Assembly: GCA_030668485.1 (NCBI GenBank)
Contig: DAOUTW010000032.1
Location: forward strand, 1 to 47,797
Direction of reading: 5' to 3'
DNA: 47,797 nucleotides
Origin: Candidatus Zixiibacteriota bacterium
GTDB taxonomy: Bacteria; Zixibacteria; MSB-5A5; GN15; JAAZOE01
The notes under the pieces were generated by a model. That model was not told the DNA's origin and made no database searches. It saw only the letters and a program-made list of their open reading frames with translations. The position numbers and the translations under genes were made by a program. Positions within the stretch are counted from its first letter, which is position 1; every line of letters begins with the position of its first letter. Positions 1 to 10,800 of the stretch are shown in pieces.

Positions 1-130
1 TCGGAGTTTGGCAATCCTGTGAACGGATCGGGCGAACTAATCTACTCAACAGGCTCTTGGGCCTGAGGTCAAAAACAGTTTCATCCCGATCCGTTCCAAT
101 TTATAATATTCCTTGTGATTAAGATACAAG

Positions 131-250
131 GTCGAAACCCCTGCGGTTTCGACAAATCCCATGCTCCCATCTATAGTCATCTCGGCGACAGCATAAGACA
201 GGCTTCGCCTGTTCCGCAGTCGAGTAGGTCGAAACCCCTGCGGTTTCGAC
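131..250. repeat. Two copies of a 23-nt hairpin repeat
   Basis: A perfect inverted repeat with a 9-bp stem (GTCGAAACC / GGTTTCGAC, 5-nt loop) occurs at 131-153 and again, identical, at 228-250. A smaller hairpin, ACAGGC-TTC-GCCTGT, lies between them near 198-212. The second copy ends just before the stop codon of the leftward phosphatase gene, so it could act as its 3' hairpin, although no T-tract is visible in either direction. The rest of the first 257 bases shows no convincing gene. The element looks like a dispersed REP-like intergenic repeat. Confidence 0.75.
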
Positions 251-257
251 AATGATT

Positions 258-1040
258 CTATTTACGCAACAACACCTTCTGCATCTGGCGGTGGATTTTG
301 CCGTTGGATGCAAGTAAATCCTGATCAAAAACTGAATACTTCTTGCCGTCAATACCGGTGACCCGGCCACCTGCTTCACGCACGATCACCAACCCGGCGG
401 CGGTATCCCAGGGATGAAGCTTCAACTCCCAGAATCCTTCAAACCGACCGCAGGCAAGGTAACACATATCAAGCGCCGCCGATCCCCCGCGCCGTATCCC
501 CTGCGCAACTTTGTACATCCGGGCAAAATTATCGAGGTTATCTTCTTTGGTCTCGGCGATATCATACGGAAACCCGGTGGCGAGAAGCGACCGGTTCAAT
601 TTGTTCTGTGATGAAACATGTATCCGTCGTTTGTTGCAGAAGGCCCCTCTCCCCTGGGCAGCATAAAACAACTCATCATGCACCGGATCATAAACCGCAC
701 CGAGGACATTCTTGCCATCAACGGCAAGACCGATGGAAACACAGAACGCCGGATAGTCATGCGCGAAATTGGTCGTCCCATCGAGCGGATCAATAATCCA
801 AATGTGGGAAAGACCCCTTTGGGTCTCGCCACCCTCTTCGGCCAGAATGGAATGCTGCGGGAAAACTTTTGCAATTTCGCCGGTGATAAACTTTTCCGAC
901 TTGAGGTCAAACTCGGTAACCAGGTCAATCCGTCCCTTGAAATTGACTTTGCGACGCTTGTTCATCCCCTTGCGGATAATAGCACCCGCTTTGACAGCCG
1001 CCTCTTTGGCGAATTTCAATTCTTTTTTAAAATCAGGCAT
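258..1040 (-). CDS. suhB: Inositol monophosphatase family protein (SuhB-like)
   Basis: A Mg-dependent phosphatase of the inositol monophosphatase / FIG family, 260 residues, cytosolic. The metal-site motifs are present: Glu-Glu-Gly-Gly near residues 68-71, DPLDGTTNF at 84-92 and WDTAAG near 210. The substrate could be inositol phosphate or another small phosphate ester such as NADP or fructose-1,6-bisphosphate; the sequence alone does not decide. The start chosen is ATG-Pro-Asp-Phe; an in-frame extension of 16 residues is possible but looks unlike the family and lies inside the upstream gene. The start overlaps the end of the upstream ABC gene by 8 nt, so it is the last gene of a four-gene leftward operon. 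Confidence 0.9.
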   Translation of the reverse strand: MPDFKKELKFAKEAAVKAGAIIRKGMNKRRKVNFKGRIDLVTEFDLKSEKFITGEIAKVFPQHSILAEEGGETQRGLSHIWIIDPLDGTTNFAHDYPAFCVSIGLAVDGKNVLGAVYDPVHDELFYAAQGRGAFCNKRRIHVSSQNKLNRSLLATGFPYDIAETKEDNLDNFARMYKVAQGIRRGGSAALDMCYLACGRFEGFWELKLHPWDTAAGLVIVREAGGRVTGIDGKKYSVFDQDLLASNGKIHRQMQKVLLRK

Positions 1041-2832
1041 GGTTTCCCACCCGGTTGACATGTTTGAATTGAGTCTCATGCAGCGCATGATAAATACCTT
1101 TTTGCGCCAGCAATTCCTTATGAGTGCCGCTTTCGCGGAGGCGCCCCTTATGCATCACCAGAATACGATCGGCCGATTCAATAGTCGACAAGCGATGGGC
1201 GATAATAATCGATGTCCGTCCCTGCATCAGTTTTTCCAAAGCCGTCTGGATCACGGCCTCGGTCTGAGTATCGACGGAACTGGTCGCTTCATCAAGAATG
1301 ATTATTTTCGGATCATAGGCCAGCGCCCGGGCGAACGATAGTAACTGCTTCTGTCCGGTCGAAAGCGTCGCTCCCCGCTCATACACTTCGGTCTGATAAG
1401 CTTCGGGCTGACGCTCGATAAAGTCGGCGATACCGACCTGATGCGCGGCGCGAACGATCTGCTCATGAGTGATATCGGAATTATTCAGATGAATATTGTC
1501 GGCGAAATCGCCGGAAAAGATAAACACATCCTGCAGCACCAGCGCCATAAATGATCGCAGGTAATCGGGCGACATATCGCGCAACGAGACGCCGTCGATT
1601 CGAATATCGCCTTTTTGAATATCGTAGAACCGAAGCAGCAGCGACATCAGCGTGGTCTTGCCTGCTCCGGTATAGCCGACCACGGCGATTTTTTCACCCG
1701 GCTGAATCGTGAAGCTGACGTCATGCAAAATCGTTTCCGGCTCGTTGTAGGCAAAAGTCACATTATCAAATTCTATTTTACCCTCAAACTTCTCGATTGA
1801 TTTCGGGCTGGCCGGGGATACAACTTTCGGTTCTTCGTCAATCAGCCCAAAAATCCGTTCCGATGAAGCCATCGAGGATTGCAGGATATTGTATTTTTCA
1901 GACAAATCGCGCAAGGGACGGAAGAATCGCTCCACCAGTTGAATAAAGGCGACCAGTTCGCCGAAAGTCAGCAGGTCGAGGTTGATCCGCAAACCGCCGT
2001 AGTAAATCAGCAGGACGATGGCGACTGTTTCGATAATTTCGACCACCGGGAAAAAGGTGGCATAAAGATAAATCGACCTGAAATGCGACTGTTTGAGCTT
2101 TTCATTGATCTCGTCAAATTTGAAAAATATCCGTTTTTCCTGGCTGAATAACTGCACCACCGACATACCGGTGATATGTTCCTGCAAAAAGGCGTTGATC
2201 CGGGCCAGGCGGGTACGTACCTGGCGATAGACATTGCGAACTTTACTGCGGAAAATTATCGTAGCCAGTACCAGAAACGGCAGCACCGCCAGCGTAATCA
2301 GCGCCAGTTGCCAACTGTAATAAAACATGGCGATGATAATTCCGGCCAGTGCCAGAATATCGCCGAAGACCGCCACCACTCCCGATGAAAACAGCTCGTT
2401 TAGAACATTGACATCATTGGTAACCCTGGTAACCAATCGACCGACCGGATTCTTATCGAAAAAGGCCAGGTGTAGTTTCTGCAGATGACGAAAAACCTGC
2501 ATCCGGATATCGTTTATGACCGACTGGCCGATAACCTGCATGGTATAGAACTGGAGATATCCGAGCACGAAGGCGGAAATGAGAATCCCGAAATAAAGCA
2601 GTGCCAGTCGCATCAAACCTTCGTTGTCACCGACGGCGATATAATTATCGATTGCGATCTGTACCAATACCGGGCCGGCCAATTGCAGGACCGTCACCAC
2701 CAGCAGCAACAGGATCGAGCCGAAAACTTTCATTCGGTAGGGTCGCAGATAGCGCAGCAACCGGCGCATGAGGCGGGCGTCGTAGGCCTTCCCCAGCACT
2801 TCCTCATCATGATATTGAGAGGCCGATCTCAC
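1033..2832 (-). CDS. ABC exporter half-transporter, subunit B (degenerate signature)
   Basis: A type IV ABC exporter of 599 residues: six-helix membrane domain (about residues 35-330) followed by an ATPase domain. Walker A is GYTGAGKTTL near 386, the Q-loop is LVLQDVF, the signature is LSTGQ (not LSGGQ) near 490, Walker B is IIILDEATSS with the catalytic Glu, and the H-loop is IIIAHR. The substrate is unknown; relatives export drugs or lipids. The gene starts with GTG inside TAGTG, which overlaps the stop codon of the partner gene by 1 nt, implying translational coupling. Together with the partner it fits a heterodimer: its non-canonical signature would face the partner's nucleotide site, which carries Asp in place of the catalytic Glu. 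Confidence 0.93.
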   Translation of the reverse strand: MRSASQYHDEEVLGKAYDARLMRRLLRYLRPYRMKVFGSILLLLVVTVLQLAGPVLVQIAIDNYIAVGDNEGLMRLALLYFGILISAFVLGYLQFYTMQVIGQSVINDIRMQVFRHLQKLHLAFFDKNPVGRLVTRVTNDVNVLNELFSSGVVAVFGDILALAGIIIAMFYYSWQLALITLAVLPFLVLATIIFRSKVRNVYRQVRTRLARINAFLQEHITGMSVVQLFSQEKRIFFKFDEINEKLKQSHFRSIYLYATFFPVVEIIETVAIVLLIYYGGLRINLDLLTFGELVAFIQLVERFFRPLRDLSEKYNILQSSMASSERIFGLIDEEPKVVSPASPKSIEKFEGKIEFDNVTFAYNEPETILHDVSFTIQPGEKIAVVGYTGAGKTTLMSLLLRFYDIQKGDIRIDGVSLRDMSPDYLRSFMALVLQDVFIFSGDFADNIHLNNSDITHEQIVRAAHQVGIADFIERQPEAYQTEVYERGATLSTGQKQLLSFARALAYDPKIIILDEATSSVDTQTEAVIQTALEKLMQGRTSIIIAHRLSTIESADRILVMHKGRLRESGTHKELLAQKGIYHALHETQFKHVNRVGNHA

Positions 2833-4610
2833 TACATTTTCTCCAGTCGTGCTTCCATCAACTGCCTCTTATAAAGTGTCGCATAAGCTCCACCCCTGGT
2901 CACCAGCGCTTCATGACTTCCCTGTTCGATAATCCGGCCGCCATCGAGATAAATAATCTTATCGCAGTTCTGCAAACTCGATACCCGGTGCGAAATTATA
3001 ATCGATGTCCGACCGGGCAAAACTTTCTCCAGATTGGCAAATATCTGTTCTTCGGTTTCGGTGTCGACCGAACTGGTGGCGTCATCGAGAATTATTATCG
3101 ACGGCGATTTCATGATCGCCCGCGCCAGCGCCGTGCGCTGTTTCTGTCCTCCCGAAAGAGTGATCCCGCGTTCGCCCAAAATCGTTTCATATTTTCCCGG
3201 GAAATGCTCTATATCATCATGGAGCGCCGACAGCCGGGCCGCCTCCACCACTCCCCCGTGGACCGTTTGATCGGAACTGAAATCGATATTGGCCTGCAAG
3301 GTATCGGAGAATAAAAAAGTCTCCTGCGGCACAAAGCCTATGGCTCGCCGCAGATCATCCAGCGGCCACTGAGTGATATCGATATCATCGATGAACATCT
3401 GCCCCGGCTCGGTCGGATATAAACGAGGAATCAATGAGACCAGGGTGGTTTTCCCCGATCCGGTTGGACCGATTATCCCCAGGCGGGTTCCCGGTTCTAC
3501 GATCAGGTTGATATCCTGCAGCTCGGGCTGTTGCGATTTTCCCGAACCTTTATCCACAGGATAGGCAAAGGTCAAATTTTTGAATTCTATTTTCCCGCGA
3601 ATGTTCTCCGGGACTGTTCCCCCGTTTTCGGGATTGGTAATTGTCGGCTCCGCATCGAGAATCTTGTTTATTCTATCGAGTGAGGCGGTACCGCGCTGAT
3701 AAAGCGAAATAACCCATCCCAACGCCATCATCGGCCAGATCAACCATCCCAGATAGCCGAAAAAGGCAACCAGCGTTCCCAGGCTGATATGGCCGGCGGT
3801 TATTTCCAGCCCGCCGACATACAAGACCATCAACGTAACCAGCCCGGCGATCCCGGAAATCAACGGTTGGAACAGGCCAATTATTCGCATCATGCCGAGA
3901 TTCATATCGGCATATTCCTGCGACACTTTTCCGAAACGCTCAATCTCCGAATTTTCACGGCGATACGCTTTAATAACGCGCACTCCGGCCATGTTTTCCT
4001 GAACGCGTGAGGTGAGATATGAAAAATGCTCCTGGATAGCGAGAAATCTCTTATGCACCAGGCCGCCGATCTTATTGACCCCCAGCGCCAGAATCATCAT
4101 CGGCAAAACGGTCAATAGTGTCAGCTTGACCGAAAGAGTAATCATGAATCCGATCGCAACTATCACCGACACAACCGTATTACAAATGTGCATGATGCCG
4201 GGACCGACCATCATCCGGATGGCATCCATATCGTTGGTGGCGTGAGCCATCAGGTCGCCGGTGCGGGTGTTATTGTAGTACGAGGGATCGAGACTGAGCC
4301 ATTTGGCGAATAGCATTCCGCGCAGGTCATACTCCGCCTTGCGGGAAGCCCAGATAATCGTTCGGCGCATGATAAAACGAAAACCCCCGGCGACAATTGC
4401 CAGCGACAGCATATAGACACAAAAGGTGAAAATAACCGACGCCGGCTCTTTGGCCTCAATCGCCTCGAAAGCCAGCTTGAGAAGGTACGGAATGATCAAC
4501 ATGAGGCTGTTGGCGAATACCGCCGCGACAGCTCCGTAAATAATGTACCTTTTGTACTTCTTCAGTATGGGAGTGAGGTGGACAAACCGCCCACCTTTAT
4601 CAGTTGCCAT
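2832..4610 (-). CDS. ABC exporter half-transporter, subunit A (degenerate Walker B)
   Basis: The partner ABC half-transporter, 592 residues from the ATG chosen here; a TTG two codons upstream is possible. It has an N-terminal six-helix membrane domain and an ATPase domain with Walker A GPTGSGKTTL near 381, Q-loop FVPQETF, canonical signature LSGGQKQR near 484, Walker B IIILDDATSS near 505 and H-loop IIISHR. Asp replaces the usual catalytic Glu after Walker B, as in known heterodimeric exporters of the TM287/288, LmrCD and BmrCD type. The start lies 11 nt inside the upstream gene, so it is co-transcribed with it. The exported substrate is not evident. Confidence 0.93.
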   Translation of the reverse strand: MATDKGGRFVHLTPILKKYKRYIIYGAVAAVFANSLMLIIPYLLKLAFEAIEAKEPASVIFTFCVYMLSLAIVAGGFRFIMRRTIIWASRKAEYDLRGMLFAKWLSLDPSYYNNTRTGDLMAHATNDMDAIRMMVGPGIMHICNTVVSVIVAIGFMITLSVKLTLLTVLPMMILALGVNKIGGLVHKRFLAIQEHFSYLTSRVQENMAGVRVIKAYRRENSEIERFGKVSQEYADMNLGMMRIIGLFQPLISGIAGLVTLMVLYVGGLEITAGHISLGTLVAFFGYLGWLIWPMMALGWVISLYQRGTASLDRINKILDAEPTITNPENGGTVPENIRGKIEFKNLTFAYPVDKGSGKSQQPELQDINLIVEPGTRLGIIGPTGSGKTTLVSLIPRLYPTEPGQMFIDDIDITQWPLDDLRRAIGFVPQETFLFSDTLQANIDFSSDQTVHGGVVEAARLSALHDDIEHFPGKYETILGERGITLSGGQKQRTALARAIMKSPSIIILDDATSSVDTETEEQIFANLEKVLPGRTSIIISHRVSSLQNCDKIIYLDGGRIIEQGSHEALVTRGGAYATLYKRQLMEARLEKM

Positions 4611-6846
4611 GTCCAAAATTGAGTAAATTCGACATTAAATGAATCGCTTCCACATCCAGTTTCGCCGCCAGTTCCAAAAGCGGCAAGCCGCAATAGACTA
4701 CATGACCCTCGCCGATATTTAGAACCTTCAAATAGCTGCTATGTTCCCCGGCGGAAACGATTTCAACGCCCCCGTTTATGATTGCCGGATAGGCGCCGAC
4801 CAAGGCCGGACCCTGCAGTAGCCGGGTAGGTTTAATGACAAAAGGTTGATTGAGAACCGGGTGGCTGTTAGCGACTACACGACCGGGGGTGGAGGCGGCC
4901 GTCCTCGAAGTATACATGGGAGCTTCAAAAATATCATGGGGCCAGCCAAACGATTGCCCCAATATTAAAATATCGCCGCCGTTGCGGACAAATTCATGCA
5001 GGCGATCGTTGACGCTTCGCAATACACTATAATATTCACTCGCCTCGGCGCCGATTATCAGCAGGTCGTAAGCAGCCAGTTCGGCACGAATCAGGCTACG
5101 AGTAGTAAATGGTTGAAACGATACCCGGGCAACCCTCAGAAAATCCTCAAGTCGGCCATCCTGATCGGGTACGAAGGCGACATCCCTGGTTTCGGGCACA
5201 TCGCAACGAATTACACGAACATCGGATGATGTCTCGGCGACTGTCTGTCCGCCGACTTCAAGAGAGGCCTTTATCGTGCGAAGATCAAAACCGATAGATC
5301 GCCCTGCGGCAAAATGAATATCGAAATACCGGGAGGTGATTCCCTCGGGCATCCGGACGTTCTCATCAAAGGTCCCGACTACAACTCCTTCGGGATTTTC
5401 TATCTTGATCTGTCCATCGAGTTCGCTGGCATATGGTTTGGTGATCAAGAGCTGCCAGTCGAACGGCTGCGCCAGAGCGGTATACTGATCCGCGGTAAAC
5501 GGTTCCAGAAAAGTGTAACCGGGCAGAAAACGGAGAGCCACATCCTCGTCGGTGTATCCTGAGAAAGGAATGGAAAGATTCAAGGTCAGGCCATCGACTA
5601 TCGCATCAATTGAAAACAGCAGTGAATCTTCAGATATTTCGGTAAAGTCGATCAGGTCGGGATTGACCGGATATTCACGGTAGAACCGCTGATGCGGCTG
5701 AATGGTTTTTGAAATTGAATCGACGACAACCGTCACTCCACCGGATGCTTTATATGTAAATAACGATAGTTCGACTTCGCGAGGACCGGTCAATTCGACA
5801 TCAAGGCTGAGTTTTCCGACCCGGCCGAATGGTGTTTGCCTTATTTCAAAATCACCCTTCCACGATATTCCGACCGCTTCATCGATAGCGTGAAACACTT
5901 TCTCTTTGAAAGATTTCAACTGTCTGCCGGCTCCGGATTGGGCCAACTGACTGCTTTCCGACCGCACCATCTCGACCAATCTCGAAATATCGGCATAAGC
6001 GGTTATCAGCGATTTAAGTTTCTCCGCCCGCGACAGCCAGGGGTGAGCGGCATCGCCAACCGCCGACCGGTAACTTTCCAGTCGCCGCATGACGTTCTTT
6101 TTCTCCGGGCTTTCATCCATGCGCTCATCAAGAATTCCGGGCAAGCGGAACGGATCAAGTTCGGCTCCGGATAAATAATTTCCCCCGGCAACATTTGCGC
6201 CTGACGGCGAATCGATGCGGTAGTACCGGCGAATTCTTTCCGGCTTGTAATTTAATGGCCCATTGGGCGCAAATTTCTTCGAAAGAGCCTCAGCTTCGGC
6301 ATAATATAGTTGGTACAGCTCGGCGTCATTGAAAAGCACCGCCCTACTCTCGCCATTTTCCCCACGGATATATATCTCTTCCAATGATGACAGGGCGGTC
6401 GTATCTGTTCGCGATCCCTTCTGCACTTCCTTCACCAGCCACGATAGCCAGGCTGAGTCATCCGGCGACGAGGCCTCAAACAGGGCCAGATCGGGAAATC
6501 CTGCGCCGAAGACACAGGCGATCATCGAATCAATTAATAATTCCTGCTCGTCGGCTCCCCCCATTCCGATTCGGGCCAGATGGAACTGCCCGTCATCGCT
6601 TGTCTCGATCCGGCAGATCAGGTTCGGCGATGGCTGGAACAGAGCGACATAGATTTCGGCGCCATAAATCTGGTTCAAATACAAAAGCACCGACCACTGT
6701 ATATGCTTGGCATCGGTGGCGGGGCAGAAGACTTTTATATCCGACCCGGCGGCGCGGATTTTATCGTCGAGGGTGTTTGCCCCGGCAATACTGCTCAGGC
6801 TGATTATCAAGCCCAGCAGAGATAATTTGGCAATTTGTTTGATCAT
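4600..6846 (-). CDS. Secreted protein of unknown function with a GATase-like C-terminal domain
   Basis: Not recognised as a named family. It has 748 residues. Residues 1-24 form a Sec signal peptide (Lys, then a Leu/Ile-rich core, then a small-residue AGA site). The middle is rich in beta-strands with Ig-like character. The last ~200 residues alternate hydrophobic strands and loops (YDLLIIGAEAS, VRNGGDILILG, HVVYCGLPLLELA) in a way that recalls class I glutamine-amidotransferase-like or ThuA-like domains; no catalytic Cys-His pair was confirmed. It is the first gene of the operon with the two ABC half-transporters, so a periplasmic role linked to export is plausible but unproven. A consensus promoter abuts its start codon and no Shine-Dalgarno sequence is visible. 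Confidence 0.85.
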   Translation of the reverse strand: MIKQIAKLSLLGLIISLSSIAGANTLDDKIRAAGSDIKVFCPATDAKHIQWSVLLYLNQIYGAEIYVALFQPSPNLICRIETSDDGQFHLARIGMGGADEQELLIDSMIACVFGAGFPDLALFEASSPDDSAWLSWLVKEVQKGSRTDTTALSSLEEIYIRGENGESRAVLFNDAELYQLYYAEAEALSKKFAPNGPLNYKPERIRRYYRIDSPSGANVAGGNYLSGAELDPFRLPGILDERMDESPEKKNVMRRLESYRSAVGDAAHPWLSRAEKLKSLITAYADISRLVEMVRSESSQLAQSGAGRQLKSFKEKVFHAIDEAVGISWKGDFEIRQTPFGRVGKLSLDVELTGPREVELSLFTYKASGGVTVVVDSISKTIQPHQRFYREYPVNPDLIDFTEISEDSLLFSIDAIVDGLTLNLSIPFSGYTDEDVALRFLPGYTFLEPFTADQYTALAQPFDWQLLITKPYASELDGQIKIENPEGVVVGTFDENVRMPEGITSRYFDIHFAAGRSIGFDLRTIKASLEVGGQTVAETSSDVRVIRCDVPETRDVAFVPDQDGRLEDFLRVARVSFQPFTTRSLIRAELAAYDLLIIGAEASEYYSVLRSVNDRLHEFVRNGGDILILGQSFGWPHDIFEAPMYTSRTAASTPGRVVANSHPVLNQPFVIKPTRLLQGPALVGAYPAIINGGVEIVSAGEHSSYLKVLNIGEGHVVYCGLPLLELAAKLDVEAIHLMSNLLNFGHGN

Positions 6847-6853
6847 CGCTTAC

Positions 6854-8281
<1,428 letters not shown>

Positions 8282-8288
8282 GTGAGTG

Positions 8289-8645
8289 ATGGCGGCAGCC
8301 GATCTGAGAAAAAAGGTCACCCGGCAGTTAATCAGCCGGCTGGTCGAATATGAGCACGGGTTCAAGCGCAAAACCGTCCGGCTCGGTATCGGTTTTGCCG
8401 TGCTTTACCTGATCTACTTGTTCTGTGCCGGAGATTACGGGTTGGTCCGCATCCACCGTCTCACCAATCAGCACGAAGAATTAAAGGCCGAATACCAGGC
8501 ACTTGTTGCGGAAGCTGCCGATTATTCGTACAGCCTCCGCCGCCTCAAGAACGATCCCCATTTTGTCGAATGGCTGGCCCGCACCAGATATGGTTTCTCA
8601 CGGCCGCAGGAGACAATCTATCACCTGAAATTCCCGTCGCGGTAA
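8289..8645 (+). CDS. FtsB/DivIC-like septum formation initiator
   Basis: A small bitopic membrane protein of 118 residues. After a basic N-terminus (about 1-32) comes one transmembrane helix (IGFAVLYLIYLFCAG, about 36-50), a short coiled coil (RLTNQHEELKAEYQALVAE), and the family tail around DPHFVEWLARTRYGFSRPQE that matches the FtsB/DivIC pattern of a conserved acidic, hydrophobic and aromatic patch. It probably joins the divisome with FtsL and FtsQ counterparts. ATG is preferred to the GTG directly before it because AGGTGA precedes it. The gene lies between eno and recO, with 1 nt to recO. Confidence 0.85.
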   Translation: MAAADLRKKVTRQLISRLVEYEHGFKRKTVRLGIGFAVLYLIYLFCAGDYGLVRIHRLTNQHEELKAEYQALVAEAADYSYSLRRLKNDPHFVEWLARTRYGFSRPQETIYHLKFPSR

Positions 8646-8646
8646 C

Positions 8647-9468
8647 ATGGCAATCCATAAAACCGAAGGAATTATTCTCTCGACCGCCGACTGGTCGGAA
8701 TCGTCGCAAACATTGACCGTTTTCACCCCCGACCGGGGAAAATTGGTTCTCATTGTCAAAGGCTCGCGCCAACTCAACGGCAAAAGAGGCCGCCCCTTGC
8801 GCTTTGCTCGGTTGGAAATCAACTGCTACCTGCGCGAGGGAAGCGAGAGCGGCTACCTTTCCGATGTCGAGCCGGTCGAGGTGTTCATGTTCGAGAAGGA
8901 CGGCCAACTCGGCCGATTGACGTTTGCCTCCGGAGCGATCGAACTACTCAATAATCTCCTGACCGCTCTTGATCCCCAGCCGCTCTGCTACCAAATTACC
9001 CTTTCATTTCTGCGAATGACCAACAGCCTCGATAAAAAGCGGTTGCCGGGCTTGTTCGCCGGTTATATATTGCGGCTTATTTCGCTTCTGGGATTTCGGC
9101 CCAACCTGGTCGGTTGTGTCGGCTGCGGCAAGGAAATCGCCGAAGCCGCCGATAATAGCAAACAACAGACGGCGCCGATATTATTCAGCATCGAGCGAGG
9201 CGGCATAATTTGCGAAAACTGCCGCCGGTCGATGGCCGGTCAGAACCAGATGGTCGGTTTGTCGCCGCAATTGCATGGCAAACTGAGTGAATTGATGACA
9301 TCCTCGTTGGAGGAAGCATCGCAGAAGGCGATCAGCCTTAAGGAATTAAACGAGGCGGTCGATATGCTGACCGCCCTTTTGAAATATCATGCCGGAACCA
9401 TTCGGCATCTAAAGTCGTTTGACTTTTTGGACAAACTGGTACGAGCGGTTAAAACCTACGGAGGATAA
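8647..9468 (+). CDS. recO: DNA repair protein RecO
   Basis: The RecFOR-pathway recombination mediator, 273 residues; with RecR it loads RecA on SSB-coated single strands. The N-terminal OB-fold begins with HKTEGIILSTADWSESS and continues with a KLVLIVKGSR strand. The helical C-terminal half contains a zinc-binding pair, GCVGCGK (Cys about 157 and 160) and CENC (about 189 and 192). Stop TAA is followed directly by the GTG of the glycyl-tRNA synthetase gene. The recA gene of the same pathway lies elsewhere in the window. Confidence 0.95.
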   Translation: MAIHKTEGIILSTADWSESSQTLTVFTPDRGKLVLIVKGSRQLNGKRGRPLRFARLEINCYLREGSESGYLSDVEPVEVFMFEKDGQLGRLTFASGAIELLNNLLTALDPQPLCYQITLSFLRMTNSLDKKRLPGLFAGYILRLISLLGFRPNLVGCVGCGKEIAEAADNSKQQTAPILFSIERGGIICENCRRSMAGQNQMVGLSPQLHGKLSELMTSSLEEASQKAISLKELNEAVDMLTALLKYHAGTIRHLKSFDFLDKLVRAVKTYGG

Positions 9469-10791
9469 GTGGCCAAGAAGAAGCAATTCAAAGATGAAAA
9501 AATGGACAAACTGGTGTCGCTGTGCAAGCGGCGCGGATATGTCTTCCCCTCATCCGAAATCTACGGCGGCATCAACGCCTGCTGGGATTACGGCCCGCTC
9601 GGCGCGGAACTGAAACGGAATATCAAAGATTTCTGGTGGCGGGAAATGGTCCACAAACGTGACGATATCGAAGGCCTCGATGCCGCCATTCTGATGCACC
9701 CCAAGGTATGGCACACTTCCGGCCACGTTGAAGAATTCACCGATCCGCTGGTCGATTGCAAAAAATGTAAATCCCGCTTCAAAGCCGACGACATCAGCAC
9801 CGAATCCTGCCCCAATTGTGGCGGCGAATTAACCGACCCGCGCCAGTTCAACCTGATGTTCAAAACTTTTATGGGCCCCGTCGAGGAGGATGCCAATGTC
9901 GTCTACCTCCGCCCCGAAACGGCCCAGGGTATCTATGTCAATTTCCTCAACGTCCAGGGCCCGTCGCGCCAGAAAGTTCCCTTTGGGATAGCTCAGATCG
10001 GAAAGGCTTTCCGCAACGAAATCACGCCGGGGAATTTCATTTTCCGCACCCGCGAGTTCGAGCAAATGGAAATGCAGTTTTTCGTCCACCCGTCAGAGGA
10101 TGAAAAATGGTTCGAATACTGGAAAGAAAAACGGTGGCAATATTACCTCGACCTCGGTATCACAAAGGAAAAACTGCGCTGGCATGAACACGGCCCCAAT
10201 GACCTGGCTCATTATGCCAAGGCCGCCTTCGATATTGAATACGAATTTTCCTTCGGCTGGAAAGAACTCGAAGGGGTCCACAACCGCACCGACTTCGACC
10301 TGACTCGCCACAAAGAAGCGTCAGGCAAAGATCTCCGTTACTGGGATGAACAGACCAAAGAAAAATATATCCCGTATATCATCGAAACTTCGGCCGGATG
10401 CGACCGGACTATGCTGACCTGCCTGATCGACGCTTATCATGAAGAGGAAGTCAAGGGCGAACCCCGTGTCACTCTCCGCCTCCATCCGCGTGTCGCTCCC
10501 TTCAAAGCGGCCATTCTGCCGCTGGTGAAGAAACAGGGCATGCCGGAAGTCGCACAGAAGTTATATGATGACCTTCGCAAACGATTCAAGGTCTTCTATG
10601 ATGCAGGCGGCGCAGTCGGTCGGCGTTACCGACGCATGGATGAGATCGGCACACCATATTGCTTCACGGTCGATGGCCAAACACTCGAGGATGATACGGT
10701 CACACTTCGCGACCGTGACAGCATGGAGCAATCCCGTCACAAAATCGCCGAAATCCCCGACCTGCTGGAGAAAAAAATCAACGGGGAATAG
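9469..10791 (+). CDS. glyQS: Glycyl-tRNA synthetase (homodimeric alpha2 type)
   Basis: Class II aminoacyl-tRNA synthetase that charges tRNA-Gly, 440 residues. Visible signatures: YGGINACWDYGPLGAELKRN near 32-51, a zinc knuckle (Cys97, Cys100, Cys114, Cys117), YLRPETAQGIYVNF at about 146, motif 2 with FRTREFEQMEMQFF, and motif 3 with ETSAGCDRTML. The C-terminal anticodon-binding domain begins near PRVAPFKAAILPLV. The single-chain eukaryote/archaea-like type occurs in many bacteria. The start is GTG directly after the recO stop, with GGAGG (9460-9464) as ribosome binding site. A strong terminator-like repeat follows. Confidence 0.97.
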   Translation: MAKKKQFKDEKMDKLVSLCKRRGYVFPSSEIYGGINACWDYGPLGAELKRNIKDFWWREMVHKRDDIEGLDAAILMHPKVWHTSGHVEEFTDPLVDCKKCKSRFKADDISTESCPNCGGELTDPRQFNLMFKTFMGPVEEDANVVYLRPETAQGIYVNFLNVQGPSRQKVPFGIAQIGKAFRNEITPGNFIFRTREFEQMEMQFFVHPSEDEKWFEYWKEKRWQYYLDLGITKEKLRWHEHGPNDLAHYAKAAFDIEYEFSFGWKELEGVHNRTDFDLTRHKEASGKDLRYWDEQTKEKYIPYIIETSAGCDRTMLTCLIDAYHEEEVKGEPRVTLRLHPRVAPFKAAILPLVKKQGMPEVAQKLYDDLRKRFKVFYDAGGAVGRRYRRMDEIGTPYCFTVDGQTLEDDTVTLRDRDSMEQSRHKIAEIPDLLEKKINGE

Positions 10792-10800
10792 CTTATCACT

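Noticed and set aside
131-250. CRISPR array
   Set aside because: Only two copies of the 23-nt hairpin exist, about 97 nt apart, with a different hairpin between. No cas gene is near.
769-1341. Long antisense frames opposite the phosphatase and ABC genes
   Set aside because: These are shadows of strongly supported genes and show no motif or ribosome binding site.
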